Shown one piece after another: positions 28,855-41,600 of a DNA stretch of 64,000 bases (the first letter of the stretch is position 1; each line of letters starts with the position of its first letter). The translations under genes were made by a program, and so were the position numbers. The notes below the pieces were generated by a model. The model was not told where the DNA came from and did not search any database. It was given only the letters and a program-made list of their open reading frames with translations. This DNA is from Heliocidaris tuberculata. Its lineage: Eukaryota; Echinodermata; Echinoidea; Camarodonta; Echinometridae. The stretch is from contig CM046844.1 of NCBI GenBank assembly GCA_025618425.1, positions 18,468,324-18,532,323 on the forward strand, in the 5' to 3' direction.

Positions 28855-29482
28855 AACCTTTAATCAGCTAGGACTCTTTTGTCGCTTCTTTTTTTCTTTT
28901 AAGAAAACCCCTAATTTACATCATCAAAGCGAATTTCCATCTTTTCATTTCACACCTTCCTTTTCCCAATTAGATAATGGGATTTTCACATCGGGTCGTA
29001 AGTGGATTAATTGTGAATAATGAATGAGTTAATCAATGTATATACTTCTATAATGCAATCAATTTGTAATGCGGTAAGAATTTATGATTCGTGATGGGTA
29101 TACTGTTGTCATAATTATGTTCCATTAATTCAGGAAATAGCGATACAAAAGGTTGCATGATGAGTTTGATCTCTATGAAAGCGAAACAACCAGGCATGTT
29201 TCAACTAGCACTCTGTCTGTGCCTCCGAAGAGCTTGGGGTGGATCGTAACCACTAGCGGATTGGAGGGGGCGGGCGGACTCTTTTGAAACCCTTGTGGCA
29301 TACCTTAATTACATAACTCCAAGAATGTGCCCTTCCCTTTTCAGGTGAGAACTCTTTTATTCACTTGTCGGAAAATTTGGGAATAAAAAGATTCCCTAAA
29401 ATGTGATGAGTTTTCGATTCTTTTTGTTTGTTGTTTTGTTTACCTGTTTTTGTTAAAGTTGCTTGTTTTGGGGGGTTTGGGG

Positions 29483-29513
<31 letters not shown>

Positions 29514-29784
29514 TGTTGTTTTTGTGTTTTTTGCTCGGCAATTTCGTGTTTGTAATATTTTGTAACCACCCTCTTTCAAACCAAATCCTGGATCCGGCCG
29601 CCTCTTGTCGTAATATTGGCAGGAATATGCCAAGCCATGATACTCGCCCTTGTCGGACTAATCATGGTAATAGTGAAGGGACAATGTCATCTTTTTGTTA
29701 CACTAAAGGGCCATTTTGGTAAGCCTACCCTACCCCCCCCCCCCCCCCCACCCGCTCCGTCTAAAGACCAGCTTAAAACCTAAA
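28855..29784. other. Stretch without recognised gene
   Basis: Contains a possible decayed fold-back repeat (CACTAGCGGATTGGAGGGGG near 29251, answered by AAATCCTGGATCCGGCCGCC near 29583), a GTTTTGTTTT tract at about 29460-29530 and an 18-base C run near 29732. Confidence 0.4.
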
Positions 29785-30184
29785 GCCTGCTGCACACTAT
29801 ACGATCTATCTACGATCCGATTTGGAAAGGAAATGTAATAGATTTGGTATAAACAGTTAAACAAATAAAATATGTTTAATCGAGGTTCTTTAGTAAAATC
29901 ACAATTACGACCTTTTACGAGCCTTGCTGTCGGAGGAAAGGCCAAATCAGCTCAGTATCGTAGTGACGTCAGAGCAGTCCTGCGATTGTCTACGATTTGA
30001 AACTGAATTGGCCCTTATTCCAGATATAAGGCTGACATCGCACCAATTTCCTATTTTAGATATTCATATTATTGTGCAGAACTTGTATCAGATAGATTTC
30101 ATTTGTTAAAATGCCTGTATTTAAAGCTATTGCATTTTATTTCCAAAATCGGATCGTAGCCGATCGTAAGGTGCGCGGTGGCCT
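29785..30184 (+). mobile_element. MITE family B, copy 1
   Basis: About 400 bp. Left end GCCTGCTGCACACTATACGA, right end GATCGTAAGGTGCGCGGTGG, roughly inverted. The shared interior includes GGCCAAATC, CCTACGATTGTCTACGAT-type sequence, CCCTTATTC and TATTCATATTA. Copies 2, 3 and 4 share the whole layout. Confidence 0.8.
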
Positions 30185-30510
30185 TTAGGGGCTTGGTTAT
30201 AAAATACATTTTCAGAATCAAATAATTATTTAACAGCGTACAATTCGATATAAATTAGTTGCACAAGCCATGATACACTGGGGGAACTCTATTTCTTCAG
30301 ATGTCAGATATTATTTTCTGAAATTTCCTCTTACTTTAGTAGTCTTGAGAAAACAAATCCTTAGTAGATCAATGACACTTGTTTTAAAAAATTATTGCTT
30401 TTTCATTTTGTTAGAGCAAAATACTGTATTCCTACTACAAATGAAACTCATTTATTAAAACGTTTCATTAGTAACTAATGCCTTTGGCTCGGCGTGGGTC
30501 CAGCCATTAT

Positions 30511-30915
30511 AGCCCACTGTACACTATACGATCAGTCTGCGATCCGATTTCGGAAGAAAATGTAATAGCATTTATTATTTACATTTATACACGTAAAATA
30601 TTTTTGATCAAGGTTCTTAATAGTCATATAGATAGTAAAATCAAACTTACGGCTGTTGGAAGAACAAAGAAAGGCCAAATCGGCCCCGAATCGTCGTGAG
30701 TTCGGAGAAGTCCTACGATTGACGATTTGAAATTGATTTGTCCCTTATTCTGAGCAGAAGGCTAACAACGCATCGATTTCCTGCGTTTGTATTCATATTA
30801 CTGTTCGGAACGTGAATTAGAAAGATTTTATTTGTTTAAATGTGCCTAATGAATGCTATTGCGATTTATTTTCAAAATTGGGTCGCAGTCGATCGTATAT
30901 AGTGTGCGGTGAGCC
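30511..30915 (+). mobile_element. MITE family B, copy 2
   Basis: 405 bp, AGCCCACTGTACACTATACG to GATCGTATATAGTGTGCGGT plus GAGCC. The clearest complete copy; inverted ends match over ~25 bp with a few mismatches. Confidence 0.85.
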
Positions 30916-31586
30916 TAAAACCCACCGCAAACTATACGATCGGTCTGCGATCTGTTTTCTGAAGAAAATGTAATGAAATTGGATATAAACATTCAAACAC
31001 ATAAAATATTTTTGATTGAGGTTCTAAGTGGTCATAAAGATAGTAAAATTGAAAATACGGCCTACTGCAAGCATTCTAGTGGGAAGAAAGGCCAAATCGG
31101 CTCCGAATCGTAGTGAGCTCGGAGCAATCCTACGATTGTCTACGATTCGAAACTGTTTTGTCCCTTATTCTGAGTCGAAGGCTAACAACTCATCAACCTC
31201 CTGTGTTTGGTTGGTATTCATATTATTGTTCAGAACGTGAATTAGAAATATTTCATTTGTTTAAATGTGCCTATATGAATGCTATTGCGATTTATTTTCA
31301 AAATCGAGTCGCAGTCGATCATATAGTGGGTGATTTCAAGTTCGGTGTTGGTGTTGGGGTTGGTGTTTAGAGCGTGAACTGGGCTGCTGATTCTAGCCCC
31401 AACACCGAGTTAGGGTTTATAAAAAAAATAATACCAATCACATTATTGGTAGCTCAACACCCAGTGAAGTCAATCCCAGCACCAGCTTTATTTCAGGTTC
31501 TGTGTTCTGGCTGGTGCTAGTTTTGCCCCAACACCAACACCAGCTTTCAACACCGAACTTGAATTCACCCAGTGTGCAGTGAGCTT
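30916..31586 (+). mobile_element. MITE family B, copy 3, split by a nested insertion
   Basis: Starts AACCCACCGCAAACTATACG directly after copy 2. Its right end is interrupted at ATATAGT (31327) and resumes with AGTGTGCAGTGAGC (31571) after a 243-bp insertion. Without the insertion it would be ~428 bp, close to copy 2. Confidence 0.85.
31328..31570. mobile_element. Nested MITE with 3-bp target duplication
   Basis: 243 bp with long inverted ends: GGGTGATTTCAAGTTCGG and CCGAACTTGAATTCACCC, continuing into GTTGGTGTTGG / CCAACACCAAC. AGT flanks both sides (31325-31327 and 31571-31573). Removing the element and one AGT restores the family B terminus seen in copy 2, which confirms the borders. Confidence 0.88.
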
Positions 31587-32149
31587 AAGAGGCACTAGTA
31601 GCAAGGGGGCACGGGTCATACTTGGTGAATGAAGTGCAAATTAATAAATAAAAATGTATAATAATATGGTCATCGATTAGTTGGATGGTATGGGAGGGGT
31701 TCCTATCTTCTTTATTTTACTCTCTAAAGAAATCGAGTGATCGCTGGCGTCAATCCCCATTCCACATGGAAACAGGCTATATATCATCAGAACTTGTGCT
31801 AGTCATTTTTGACAGGTTATCACTTACCAGACAAAAATAAACAAAAACACCGTCAACAGCAGCAGTAACAATAACAGCAACAACAACAATACATGTTATA
31901 TCTGTTTAGCAACATCACGAAAGCGGGCGAATGGCAAATACACGTTCACACACGCAAACACACACCTGCAACGTACCGTTACCACTGAAAGAAATGGGCA
32001 AAGGATCCATTATTATGATTTTGTAATCCGAAATATTCCTCTTATAGTTTCCAAGGAGTCGAATAAAGAGGAATATCGATATTTTACGAGGCATTGTAAG
32101 CTGTTCAGTCGGTGGAAAGGGCTCGATAGACTCTATAGGCTATTTTCGT
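31587..32149. other. Stretch without recognised gene
   Basis: AT-rich with an AACAGCAACAACAAC-type tract near 31856-31890. No gene seen. Confidence 0.4.
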
Positions 32150-32490
32150 AATGCAATCAAATTTGTACATAATAGGCCTATTCACCTGGTACAAAGTATT
32201 GTATTTTAATAGCCGGAATGCGAATTGGAGCATTAGTTGTTGCTTGGTCGGACAAAATGGCTTGCCCGGCCTAGCAACATTCAATGTATGCAATTAGCAT
32301 TCTGACCACTGAAATGCAATTATTCCTAAAAAGTGTATGAAATAATTTGTTACCAGGCACTTAACAAAGATATTGGTACTGAATTTGAAGAAAACGGCAT
32401 CTTCACTTTACATACATTAATTATTGCCACGTCAGGCAAGCATCTTTGAGTCGTCAAGAGACACTTTTGTTCTAGAATTATGCTTCAGGA
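32150..32490. repeat. Rearranged relatives of MITE family A
   Basis: The segment 32193-32258 (TACAAAGTATTGTATTTTAA, AATGCGAATTGGAGCATTAG) matches the complement of the 2391-2683 copy. It is followed by an inverted piece (GGCCTAGCAACATTCAATGT, 32270-32335) and a third piece (TTTACATACATTAATTATTG, 32407-32426). This looks like several family A fragments or one palindromic derivative. Confidence 0.6.
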
Positions 32491-32502
32491 ACAGAAGTGA
32501 GT

Positions 32503-32541
<39 letters not shown>

Positions 32542-32733
32542 CACACACATTGACTTGTGGGGAACTGTATTGTTTTCTCCTTTTGTACTTTGTATCCCAC
32601 AAGCACTTCTCCTATTGTATTTTGTACCCCACAAGCATGACGGAATAAAGGCCATCATTGTGCTCTTTTGTTCTCTGTACCCCACAAGTGTATCTATGTA
32701 AGGGCACACACACACACACACACCCACACACAA
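32503..32733. repeat. Two CA microsatellites around a CCCCACAAG repeat
   Basis: CA tracts at 32503-32537 and 32705-32733 flank three copies of TTTGTA(T/C)CCCACAAG-type sequence (near 32587, 32618 and 32672). Confidence 0.85.
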
Positions 32734-33154
32734 ACACGCCTTCGTCCACCCACTCTCATCAACTTAACCCTCGTTAATTTGCAAAATAAAATCGTATTAC
32801 TCTGCGCTCAAACTGTTTCATTTTGAATCATACGTTAAAATTTCTCTGCAAACCTCTCATAATCCTTGTAAATTGGATTTTCCTCTATAAAATATAATTT
32901 GGATTACTTCCAAAACATATTGGATATAATTATGGAATGAAGAGATACAAGTTACCATGATATTACTACTTTAAAAATTCAATTTTAAATTCAAATTATC
33001 AAATCACCCAAACTAATTCTAAATAATTTGCATTTTTCCTCAATGCCTTTTGGAATGAATGAAATAAGCATAGAATCGTGATTAGCGTAATAAACAATCA
33101 GTTTAAACCCTCTCCAATTTCACTGCTTTCTTTGTTAAAACATATATATATTTT

Positions 33155-33208
<54 letters not shown>

Positions 33209-34198
33209 ATTGTGTTTAACCATTACCATATATTTCGAAGGTTTAAGGTTTGCAATGCATTGCAGGGGAAGGGGATGACATCCCATTAAAAAAAAAATTA
33301 TTTCGGCAAATCAGGAATTCTAAATTTTTCAACCTGTGTCTGTAAATACAAAAAACCGTATAAACTTCTTTTCTTACATTTTTCTTGTCTAAACATATAC
33401 CTCATCTCAACAGATATGAATTTCCGATAAATATTGGCAGATTTACAAATTTAAACAATAATTAAAAAAACAACAAAACACAATGCCATACGGTATGTAA
33501 TTTGAAATGTTTAATCGCAACTGATCTTCGGAACAAGGAATCTTTGAAGTCGCACATTGGGAAAAACGAACTGACACCTTCATACTAATGACTTAAAAGA
33601 CACATACAAATGATACCTACAATACATTTAGGTTGCATTGGTTTTTATTGATCAATAAACGACTACCAAGTTAAAAATTATCTTTCAAGGCAAAAAATAA
33701 CTACGATAAACATGCCGAAAAGGACATGTAGGGCATTTTACATATCTCTACTATATATATGACATTTTTTTGTTATGAAGAAGTAGGCCTACTCTGTTAA
33801 TAAAATCCACACAATTCAGTATATTTACATTGTATGTTCTTTTCAACTGTAATGAAAGAATAATTCATTGAATAAGTAGACAGGAATTGCACAGATTGTG
33901 ATATTAACTAAGGGATATAAATATTCTTGAAAACATATTACTTCAGCTTATATAAATATATCAAACCAGATTTTATCTACATCTATGACTAATCAGAAAT
34001 AACAGACAGGCTATACAGCACACTGGTATCGTGATGAAGGCCGAAAACGTTTGAACCTTTCAAGCGAAATTATTCTTTTTTTAAAAACATAGATCTCTGT
34101 TTCACATATCGAATCGTATTGATGGACTTAGTGTAACAAGGGAATGAAAACATAATAAAGCTACACAGAGTATTGGCAACCAAGGCATACAATATAAT
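32734..34198. other. Stretch without recognised gene, with TA microsatellite
   Basis: Very AT-rich. A TA tract lies at 33157-33206. No conserved ORF or transposon ends recognised. Confidence 0.5.
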
Positions 34199-34328
34199 GC
34201 CTCAGTCACACTAAAGAGACCGACGCCAGACCGACAGCAGACCGTACAAAAAATTGCATTGACACCAATGGCCGAGAACCAGTCGCTTTGGAATCGGTGT
34301 GGAATCGGTCTGCCGGTGTGACTCGGGT
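34199..34328. mobile_element. Short fold-back MITE
   Basis: 130 bp. CCTCAGTCACACTAAAGAGA at the left and CGGTCTGCCGGTGTGACTCG at the right are imperfect inverted repeats; the inner parts contain repeated AGACCGACG / AATCGGTCT words. No ORF. Confidence 0.7.
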
Positions 34329-35403
34329 ATCAGATAGCATTAAGTGAGAACTGAGTTCACATCCAATGCTCTAAATCTCTGTCACCTCTGCCTGAATCTA
34401 GTGACGTGGTCTTTAAAGTGACTTACATAATGTATGGAAAGTCAAGAACGAATAATTCACATTTTACGGGTGACCATTTTAGGCCTGCAAGTTTCATAGT
34501 ACAGTAGTAATGTAAAGCAGTGTGGGTTATAAATGTTCTTTCATGGGGGAAAAATCCATAAAGAGATGAAAAACCAAATACCCAAAGTCAAATGAAATCA
34601 ACGTGGGTGGAATCTCGTACTCACTTTCTTTTTATCTCAAGTTTGTCTCTTGGTCATAAGAAAATATAGATTATACACAGTGTTCAAATACGGTTTACCT
34701 TGTAGCTCTGTGGCTGTGTTTGTAAGACAGTCATAAAATTCTATTTACAATAATAGGTGCTGGAGACAAAGGAACTATGCTTCTGTTATTAATGTAATTG
34801 GTTTTACTGTGATTAATATAATTAATGTCTATTAAAAAACTCTCTTATGTGTTTTTTAAGGATCAACAACACCAACATTACAACATATGAAAAGGGTATA
34901 GCAGCTACCACATGAGGAATATAAAGGGCAGACTCACTGTTTAATTTGCAAGTCACCAATTTTGAATTTCAATTTATTTTGAAGGAGGCATCAATGTACA
35001 TGTACACTGATAAAATTGACGAGCTACACACTGTTTATCAGAGGAAGAAATTACCTGATAGTAGTATAATATTCATATTCCGAAAATGTAAATTCTACAA
35101 CATTTCTGCCATGACATACAGGGCTGAAGAGAAATTAAATATCAGCATTATTCAAACATCATCTTCGAAAAATATTCTGGTTTTTGCTTATTTCATCCAC
35201 GATTTAAATACAAAATGAAAACACAAGGAAATCAAACAAAACAGAACAATTGTAGAATTTCGGCAGCACAAATATCACCACACCTGTTGGCATTTAAATC
35301 AGACCAAAAAAAAAAATCAAAATCAATTTTTAAAACCAAGATAGCATCTCAGAAAAATAAAGGGTGGAAATAATGAGTAAACGAGTCCCAAGGAATAAGA
35401 AGT
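34329..35403. other. Stretch without recognised gene
   Basis: AT-rich; nothing coding recognised. It could include the 3' UTR of the candidate exon at 35404-35637, which reads on the minus strand into this region. Confidence 0.4.
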
Positions 35404-35637
35404 TTAGTTGCATCTGAGTCCACCACCACGGCCCTTCCAAATATCATTGATGCAGATTTTCCTTGGTGGACGGCGCCCCCTCTTGTTGAAATCATCTCCA
35501 AGCATTTTTTCGGCTCCCTGGTCTAGTGTTTCGAGTTCTTCTTTCACGTCAACGGCTTGATCCATCTTAAGTCTTTGGATAATTGACCAGAGTCGCGCTG
35601 ATACGAGGTCCCTCATACTTTGGTGCTCTGAAAGGCT
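35404..35637 (-). CDS. Candidate terminal exon of a secreted-peptide precursor
   Basis: On the minus strand a strong acceptor (pyrimidine-rich TTCTTTCTTTGCTTCAG) is followed by 77 open codons and TAA. The first ~50 residues are helical and charged (SARLWSIIQRLKM, VKEELETLDQG). A KR dibasic pair then precedes a basic C-terminal segment, GRRPPRKICINDIWKGRGGG, ending LRCN. Its two cysteines could close a 15-residue ring containing WK. This is the layout of a peptide-hormone precursor with a single C-terminal cyclic peptide; a WK inside a ring recalls somatostatin/allatostatin-C peptides, but ring size and flanks differ. No relative was recognised. The 5' exon with a signal peptide is not established. 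It may also be an ordinary exon of an unrelated gene or a chance ORF. Confidence 0.35.
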   Translation of the reverse strand, partial: SLSEHQSMRDLVSARLWSIIQRLKMDQAVDVKEELETLDQGAEKMLGDDFNKRGRRPPRKICINDIWKGRGGGLRCN

Positions 35638-38600
35638 CTGAAGCAAAGAAAGAACAAGAATATATATAGGTTTATATTATATTTCTACTATGTATATTTT
35701 CTTCAAAGCCAAAATGAACTAAAAAGCCAGTTCGTAATTAAAATTTGCGCATGCATGTGCAGATAAATATCATTTGTACCAAGTAAAATTGACCTTTATA
35801 CGCTGGCGAATTGTACGCACCACGATGCGCGCGCACACCAGTATGACCACCAAAACGGATGCGCGTGCTCGTACATTTTGGGGTCATTTCAGGGTCACTT
35901 GTACCATGAACTACATGTAATCACGAACGGGCTCATTAATTCGTTTGCAGAAAATGTATTCAAGACGGCCATCCTTGTTTCTCTAAGCACACTCAGTGTT
36001 GAAGAACAAAGAATCCTTTACAATCACAAAATAAGTATGGAAACAGACTACTGCTTTGCAGAGTATGTGTAAAAGTGTACAGCAAATACCCCCCCCCCCC
36101 CCTCCGAAAAAATAATCAAAAGGGGTTTTCAGTAGAACATGACTCATTCTTTCTTCTGTACACTTGTTTCACCAAGGCTTTACCTTAAAATAAAAGAACT
36201 TGTTGACGTATACAACATGTCTGTGGTCTTTTTTCGGACTTGATGCAGTTCATACGATTCTTACAACACAACACAATATACGATATAATTCGTATTTACG
36301 TAATACTCAGAAATTATCTCTCAATACAATGAATAGTCAGTGATTAGCAAATGAGCTGTTGCTTTCAAAGACTTTGAGAAGATGGATTCATTTACTTATT
36401 GATCAAGTTAATGAGAACATCATCATTTGAGTTTTAATTATGAAACAATTGTTATTTGACATGATTTAAAGTTTTGTGAATCGAGCGTTATTAAAAATTG
36501 CTTTTCAAAGTATAAAACACATGTGTATTCACGATTCCTGATTTCAAGAAACGCTAATGACCCTCTTTCAAAGAACACAGTACGTGTATGATAAAAAAAA
36601 AATATACGTGGAGGTAAATATGGAAAAGTAAAATTCATTTAATGACAGTGGCGAGTGACAATTACAAAAATGCCCCAAATAGATAGAATACTGACAATTT
36701 CATCCGAAAAGGGACTGAGAATTGCGAAGCAGAATAAAAAAGAAATTAAAACAAGTATTCATAAGTTGCCCGAAAAGTTCCCACGGAGAATCGAGAAAGG
36801 GGATATTCTGGGCTACGACGGATCAAATGGCGTTCCCATGGAACGATCCGCCAAATATTTCAAGGAATTAACATTATTGTGTTGTGCGATTATTATTTGG
36901 TACCTATCGGAATGGCCAATGAATTGTATTTTATTTCATAGCTTTTTTTTTTTTTTTTTTTTTTGAGGGGGGGGGGGCATCTCCACCAAGCTCTTAGACG
37001 ACGATCCATTCATGTAAAAATAATTGTCCTGCGTCCATTGACGAATATTAAACTTACACAAAAGTTAACAATAAAACAACCGTTGGAGAGATGAAATATT
37101 ACGATTTTTTGCTCACAGGGCTTCATCAAGAAAATGATGAATCTTATTTAAAAAAGCATTCAGCATGGTATAAACGCAGCGCGCTAAAGAATAAGCGCAC
37201 AAAAGCGCAACAAAGCAAATGCGCAAAAGAGGGAGAAGAGAGAGAGAGAGAGAGAGAGAAGTAGGGAGAGTGAGAAACAGAAAAGGACCATAAAAAAGAA
37301 GAGAAGAGACAAAGATTAAAGGATAAAATAAGACAGAATAAAAGAATATAATAACGATATATACGATTAAAGTCAAATCAAATTAAAATCAAGTCCAACT
37401 AATCACGTTACCGTGACCATTCTTACTCTTTCCGGGGGGGGGGGGGGGGGGTTCGAAAAATCTCTGACTCAATTAAGCACCGACTAAAAATGAAGGGGAA
37501 ACAAAAGAATGGAGGGTGGGAGGGGGATGGGCGGCGAAACGTTATCAGGTACCTGCCGGGTGCAGAATAATAATTGAGACACATTTTTGTGTGTGTATCT
37601 TCATGTGTACTTACTGTTTGCCAGACTAAGTTTTGCCAAAGGAAAAAGGGAAGGGGGCACGGGCCCATAACTTTTTTTTTTACCATCTTTTTTTTCGAAT
37701 GCCTGGAAACTGACAATGATTATAGTTAATCACACGTTACAATCTTTATCTGCCGAGAGTCAAAGCGTGGTTAGTGGCACATCGACATAGAAAGAAATAA
37801 AATGTCAGTAAAATTACAACTGCCTATTTAGGATGAAGTCTTTTTGGGTATCACAAACATTGTAGCATGAACATTTCTAGAAGATAATAACGGAGTACTC
37901 TACATTCAAACAACATTGCACTGGCCGAAGTAAAGGGGAGTAGAAAAAAGGGTGCAAAACATGCGTAAAAACATGGAAATTGGCCGTCATTTTGTCTCAA
38001 ATCAGGTCAATCTCATGAAACTCGTTTGACTCGCACCTCTGGGGAAAGATAAACAGCTAGATTGAATAGCAGGAATGATTTCCCTATGGATACAAAGGTC
38101 TTGAAATTACTCCTTCGAGTCAGGAACGTGCATCGGATTTGCATATTAACACAATTTTAATGTTCGGTCAAACATACAGAGGCATTCCTTCCACCTACAA
38201 CCCGCCATATTGCGTAGTTCAAATGTATTTCTTTTGAATAGTACATGTTCTTCCGGTGTTTGTTGTTATATCCCTTTGCTCACGCTCACGCACGCAAGCA
38301 CCCACCCACGCACACACCCACCCCATTCAAGCAAATTATGATCTGATTTTCTTTGTCTTTATTTGTCCCCATTCCCGATTGATTTGAGAATTAAAAGATT
38401 CATTTTTTGGCAAATATCATTTTGTAAGTGCGATGACGCAAAACCAGTCCAAAATAACATGGAATTGATGACAACAATCAATGAAAGCAAAACACACACA
38501 TAAACAAAACCCAAAACAACCCCCCCCCCCAAACAACACCAATTTTAAAAAATAAGGAGTCTCTTAAAAATTAGTTTTTTGTCAAACTTGAGTTTGCCAA

Positions 38601-41600
38601 ATGGAAGTAGAAAAAAGACCGAAGTGGAAATTTTTCCAAAACTGTAATCACTTGCTTTAACCTCTAAATTATGATAGATATTCAAGGAGGTTGAAAACAA
38701 ATTCGTAAAATTGAAAATATTCACTTGAACCTTTCAAAGATAACATAACCCATTTTAAGTTAACTTTTGAAATCGAATGCATCTTGTTTCAATATCACTT
38801 CATTATCAACGAAGGAAGTAGTAAAGTATATACAATTAGACGAGTAATACAAAGAAAAGGTCACGTATTTGTAATTGACGAAGCAGGGCTACTTCGTCAC
38901 ATCATTTTCATATTTCACAAAAAAATGCCAATGATTTTAATGGAACTATTATATGAATACGAAATTGTTTGTAGTGATCTCATTATTACGACAACAACAA
39001 CAACAACAACAACAACAAATAGAGAAGCAAATCATCAATATAACATAAGTATAGTGAATATCACCTGCTTTCTAAATTTAGGGTATAATACTTTGTGTTT
39101 CATTTTGTGATACAGAGTGGATAAACATTATTAAGTACGATGTACATTCACTTGCCCTTTATCAGGCGCGTATATAATATTACATCGAAACTATTTCATT
39201 AAATAATTCCCCAAGCAATCAAAAAGCAAATACCAATGGCATAGATTACGAATTTTGACCGCATTTCGAGGCAGTGAAAATACTGGTTTCGAACGTCTTG
39301 ATGACTGAAAAAGTCATTCTTCTTCCATCCATGATCGATCTATATGATCAGATTTTTACGATTGAGTGTTTTTTTTTATATATCATTTATCCCTTTGTGT
39401 ATCATTTCGGAAATAACAATTCCGAATCTGTAATATCAGTAAGTCATGTGGGAAAGCACGAAACGATATTGGATTTCTTTTTGGAAAGTAGCGTCAATAG
39501 TGAATATGCACGAGGGGAAACAGAGAAAGAGACCGTGGAGGGGATATAATTCGGAAACATGAATAATTCTAAGAACATTTTTTTTTTTAAATAGCATAAT
39601 ATGCCATCTAATGTTCCCTCAATTACTTAGTTATTTTACTGCATATATAAAGAGAAGGAAAAACATGAAAGCTTCGAAAGCAATCTTCTTTTCCCCTGCT
39701 TCAGAGTTTGATTGTGTTTTTCTCCATTATATAAGCTGTCCAAAGTCTATTCGATATGGCCGATAAAAAATATGTAAAATGTAAAGCGAAACGAGTTCGT
39801 TTGATTACAAATTTCATATATTTCGATACAGATTGTACGCGATGTCGGTTCTCGTCTTATCATGAAGCCATTTTTATATCTTGTATTTTATTTGAATATA
39901 GCATGTTACCTTGAAGTTCGATATATGTAGTATGTTTTAATCCACATACTCACAAAAGTTAGGTTAAAGTAACCACTCTGGTTAGTTGGCACAGTTTTAT
40001 AAATGGCGTAGAAATATAGGATGATTTAAGATAGGTTGGTTCATTGGTGGCGCACTTCACTGCCACTGTTCATTCCCAGAGTTTGGCCAATTTACTTTCC
40101 GCAAACATGGTAAACGCCAAACCTCACTAAAAATAGGTTGACTACATCAAGTACTCTTTGCACGATATAATGGTTCTGCCAACACATCTATGTTAAATTA
40201 TCCAATAATGCCAGCAAGGTTGTGTTCATGGTTTGAAAAAGAACAGACTTGACAATGAAAAACTGACGTCCAATGATTATATTCGGCATCAATCCATGAA
40301 TTTACCATGTTCTGAAAATAAAGCCCCAACACAGCGCCTACAATGACTAAACTAACTGAATGTATATTGTACGTCATAACGCAGAATTGCTTTTGATAAA
40401 CGTAATAAAAAGACGTATGAGCTTAAAGGTCTCTGATGAAGTATTAAAGGTTCACTACACACATAGATTCGAAATCGACGTTTTATTGAAAACCTTGGTT
40501 TCTTCAATAGCGAAGTAGTGTGAAAAGAACGCACATAAATAAGAGATAGAAAGCGTCTTGTCTGTGTTAAAAATACTGTAGTTTTCATTTTTCTTTTCTT
40601 CAGAAGCGCTGTTGAGATGTAGGGAGGGTGTCAAACTGGCGGAATGGTGATTGAACTGAATGAGCAGAAGGAACAATGTTGTTTGGAGAATCCGACCATG
40701 ACATTTTGATTTGTGCATTCCTATAAAACATGGACGGGGTGGTGCAATAAATGGGAAGCATTATTGAACAACTAGCACCTACATTCTTATCAATTCTTCA
40801 GGCATGGGTATGGATATGAAAAACTTTTCGTAATGTTGAGAAAATGTGAATACTCCGCTGGCACCACGTTCTTTCAAGTACGGTTTCAACCCCCCCCCCT
40901 TTATTTGGGGGGGGGGATAAGCACATTTGAGTTGACAACGTTCAAATAGTCAACTCTCTCAAAGTTGATGAATGAATAGAAATCAAAGTGAGAACACAAG
41001 GTTGATGAAATGAATTTTTCATTTCAGTGTTTTGACTCATTGGTCATTAATAATGATAATAATAATAATACCTAAGATTTCTATAGCGCCATTATCCATT
41101 TTGATTAAATGCTTAAATATCTAGTGTGATATAATGGCGATTTGTTCAATGAACCGTTTCAGTGATTTATGTTGGTGTGTTTGTGCTGCTCGTGCATTAT
41201 ATCAGATGGTTTATAGTAAATCATGTTAAATGTAGAATCTCTGTTGGCTCAACCACATAGTACATGCATGCAATCAAGAAACTATTTAACACCCTGATTT
41301 TTCGCTCTCCACAAGTTGACGACTGCCCTATGTTGTATTCAGAGGTATTATCTAACCAAGGAGTTCTGTGATAACTCCTTGATCTAACATTCCGGGGCCG
41401 CAGGATATTGGCTCAACTTTAATTGGGGAGGAAATAAGAGATATCTCAGAAATATGGGTCAACATGGGATCACCGTGTAAAACGATAGCCCAAAAGTAGC
41501 CCCAGGTGTGTAATGCGTTCCCGCGCTAAATTGCCGCTTTATTCCACAGGCGTGTCGTCGAATGCTCTTTTCGAAATTCTGGCGGGAATTTCGGCGCTTC

